Shown here: in pieces, positions 41,150 to 42,418 of the stretch
How the letters are laid out: each line of letters opens with the position of its first letter
Numbering within the stretch: the first letter of the stretch is position 1
From: Elusimicrobiota bacterium
GTDB lineage: Bacteria; Elusimicrobiota; Elusimicrobia; Elusimicrobiales; UBA9959
Direction: 5' to 3'
NCBI GenBank assembly: GCA_016209085.1
Contig: JACQWV010000037.1
Coordinates: 1-42,418, forward strand
DNA length: 42,418 nucleotides
Program-made: the position numbers and the translations under genes
The notes under the pieces: generated by a model
Told to the model about the DNA's origin: nothing
Seen by the model: the letters and a program-made list of their open reading frames with translations, nothing else
Databases searched by the model: none

Positions 41150-42213
41150 TATGTTTTATCCATTCCGGCGTTGTTTATGGTTTCTTCAACCACAACTTTT
41201 GCGGCCTTGCCGATGTCCGAGATTGACCGGAAAAAGGAGGGAAGGGCATCCGGGTGTTTTGAGGACAACTCATACCGCTTTAACCCGTCAACTATGTCAA
41301 GGACAAGCCTCAGGGCTTTCAGCCCCTTTTCGCCGCTGGGGACCGGCGTCTTGGAATGGTTTATGCAGTCTATCAGATGATACAGTTCCTCGCGGATGGG
41401 CTCTCTTTTTTCAATCTTGGGGAAAATGACTTCAATGTCTTCAAGACTTTTTACGACAGGCTCTTTTCTTTTATAAATTTTGACGCGGCCGGAAACAAAA
41501 TCCACCGAAATGTAGCTGTCTTCCTGGTAAATCCTCATTTTTCTGGCCCTTTCCATTGTGACGCGGCTGGCTGTCACGTCCGCCATGCAGCCCGACTTGA
41601 ACCTGAGCCTGACGTTTGAAATGTCTTCGTGCGTGGATATCAGGTTTGCCCCGACTGCCTCAAAACTTTCAATCTCAGAGCCCAGCATTGTCAGAAGTAT
41701 GTCCAGATCGTGAATCATCAAATCCAGCGTCACTCCTATGCCTGCCACGCGGGGGTCGTAGGGACCAAGCCTTTCAATTGCTATGAATTTCGGTTTCTTT
41801 ATGTGTTTGAACGCTTCAATGACAGCCGGATTGAATCTTTCAACGTGGCCAACCTGAAATATGGTCCTTGTTTTTTCAGACATTTCAATCAACCGCCTGG
41901 CATTGTCCTCTGAATCCGCTATGGGTTTTTCCATGAGGCAATGAATCCCCTTTTCCATTGCCTTAAGCCCCACCTCTGCGTGGAATTCGGTCGGCACCGC
42001 TATCACAGCCGCTTCAAGCTGCGGGAGGAGGTCAGAATAATTTTTATACGCTATTGAATTATATTTCCACGCCAGCATCTGGGATTTTACGTGATTGGTG
42101 TCGCAGATGCCCACAAGCTCAACCTCGGGCATTTTTGAAAGGGTTCTCACGTGATAAGCGCCGATTTTGCCGGCCCCTATCACGCCGAATTTTATCTTGT
42201 TTTTATTGTTCAT
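41149..42213 (-). CDS. Gfo/Idh/MocA-family sugar oxidoreductase
   Basis: A 354-residue NAD(P)-dependent oxidoreductase: Rossmann motif GAGKIGAYHVRTL at residues 13-25, AVPTEFHAEV, the conserved CLMEKPIA lysine-proline pair and GHVERFNPAV, then a C-terminal alpha/beta domain (LDLMIHDLDILL). In many diderm genomes a gene of this family lies between lpxA/lpxI and lpxB. In some it (GnnA) oxidises UDP-GlcNAc at the 3-position so that an amino group, and then amide-linked acyl chains, can be introduced into lipid A. Without a GnnB-type aminotransferase in view, that role is only a possibility. The gene lies 19 bases after the lpxI stop. Confidence 0.85.
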   Translation of the reverse strand: MNNKNKIKFGVIGAGKIGAYHVRTLSKMPEVELVGICDTNHVKSQMLAWKYNSIAYKNYSDLLPQLEAAVIAVPTEFHAEVGLKAMEKGIHCLMEKPIADSEDNARRLIEMSEKTRTIFQVGHVERFNPAVIEAFKHIKKPKFIAIERLGPYDPRVAGIGVTLDLMIHDLDILLTMLGSEIESFEAVGANLISTHEDISNVRLRFKSGCMADVTASRVTMERARKMRIYQEDSYISVDFVSGRVKIYKRKEPVVKSLEDIEVIFPKIEKREPIREELYHLIDCINHSKTPVPSGEKGLKALRLVLDIVDGLKRYELSSKHPDALPSFFRSISDIGKAAKVVVEETINNAGMDKT

Positions 42214-42232
42214 AAAGTAGTTTCTTATTGTA

Positions 42233-42418
42233 CTAAATTACTGAGGTAAGAACCGTGACTGAGATTTTGGAGTCTACGGCTTTTTGAATAAAGAGGTCTT
42301 TTTCAAGAATGAGGGTTTTTCGGGCTTCTATTGCAAGAAGACTGGCTCCTGCGGCAGACATTGCTTCCAGGGTTTTGACGCCTACGACCGGCAAATCAAA
42401 TCTTTCGTCCTGATTGGG
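42233..42418 (-). CDS. lpxI: UDP-2,3-diacylglucosamine pyrophosphatase LpxI, C-terminal 61 residues only
   Basis: The frame is open to the window edge. The visible part reads PNQDERFDLPVVGVKTLEAM, then AGASLLAIEARKTLIL and a final helix-strand. This is the C-terminal end of LpxI (DUF1009), where the PxxDxRFDVPV motif and the ‘AIEAGKTL’ strand are conserved. LpxI hydrolyses UDP-2,3-diacylglucosamine to the 1-phosphate used by LpxB. It is the first visible gene of the lipid A run; lpxA and fabZ would be expected beyond the edge. I predicted the frame from the sequence; the stop is at 42233-42235. Confidence 0.88.
   Translation of the reverse strand, partial: PNQDERFDLPVVGVKTLEAMSAAGASLLAIEARKTLILEKDLFIQKAVDSKISVTVLTSVI

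Noticed and set aside
1-42418. tRNA or rRNA genes
   Set aside because: I saw no cloverleaf with a tRNA-like TTCGA arm nor rRNA-like sequence; the 3803-3875 cloverleaf lies in a gene and lacks the tRNA consensus.

Overview
The window reads as one contig of a Gram-negative (diderm) bacterium. It carries lipid A genes (the end of lpxI, lpxB, an MsbA-like exporter), a heptose cytidylyl/adenylyltransferase, and very large secreted multidomain proteins. The large protein ends in a FlgD/Por-type C-terminal domain. Together with a clostripain-type peptidase and a Gfo/Idh oxidoreductase between lpxI and lpxB, this suggests an uncultured phylum of the Elusimicrobiota/Omnitrophota kind. That placement is an inference; no rRNA or tRNA gene is present to confirm it.

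Layout. Positions 3-4221 hold four plus-strand genes: the end of a C11 (clostripain) peptidase, a predicted HExxH metallopeptidase, a small exported protein and a nucleotidyltransferase. Everything after that is on the minus strand, so transcription runs from right to left. From the right edge: lipid A and export genes (lpxI end, Gfo/Idh, lpxB, msbA-like, ZIP transporter; several 1-4 bp overlaps), then a RelA/SpoT synthetase-hydrolase, a GAF/HD-GYP sensor, rsmI, a Sua5/YrdC protein, a low-molecular-weight phosphatase, glyA, an MTA phosphorylase, cytidine deaminase, a biotinyl-like domain protein and a zinc-ribbon membrane protein. Next come five exported proteins in one tight run (27971 to 10317), including a 3752-residue protein and an evident duplication of a two-gene unit. 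Last are accC, rfaE2, a serine-palmitoyltransferase-like enzyme, a GNAT-fold acyltransferase, an HD-GYP protein and a stand-alone receiver domain. No gene-free gap exceeds about 150 bases.

How the genes work together. The right end builds and exports lipid A. The SPT-like enzyme plus GNAT acyltransferase pair could make sphingoid or ceramide-type lipids, and rfaE2 and accC also fit envelope-lipid supply. The middle run makes secreted or surface proteins. Two HD-GYP proteins and the Rel protein indicate cyclic-di-GMP and (p)ppGpp signalling.

The most unusual signal is the repeat content. Nearly every intergenic gap contains short arrays of degenerate heptamers or octamers, often exactly 4 or 5 units. 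Between 29.5 and 37.6 kb they are arranged as inverted pairs around a short centre. The same kind of array sits in frame inside the giant surface protein at seven places and forms the 3' ends of several genes. Other palindromic elements also occur inside open reading frames: a cloverleaf-like element in the nucleotidyltransferase and a nested hairpin found both in the giant gene and between genes. This genome appears to tolerate or spread small repeats within coding sequence.
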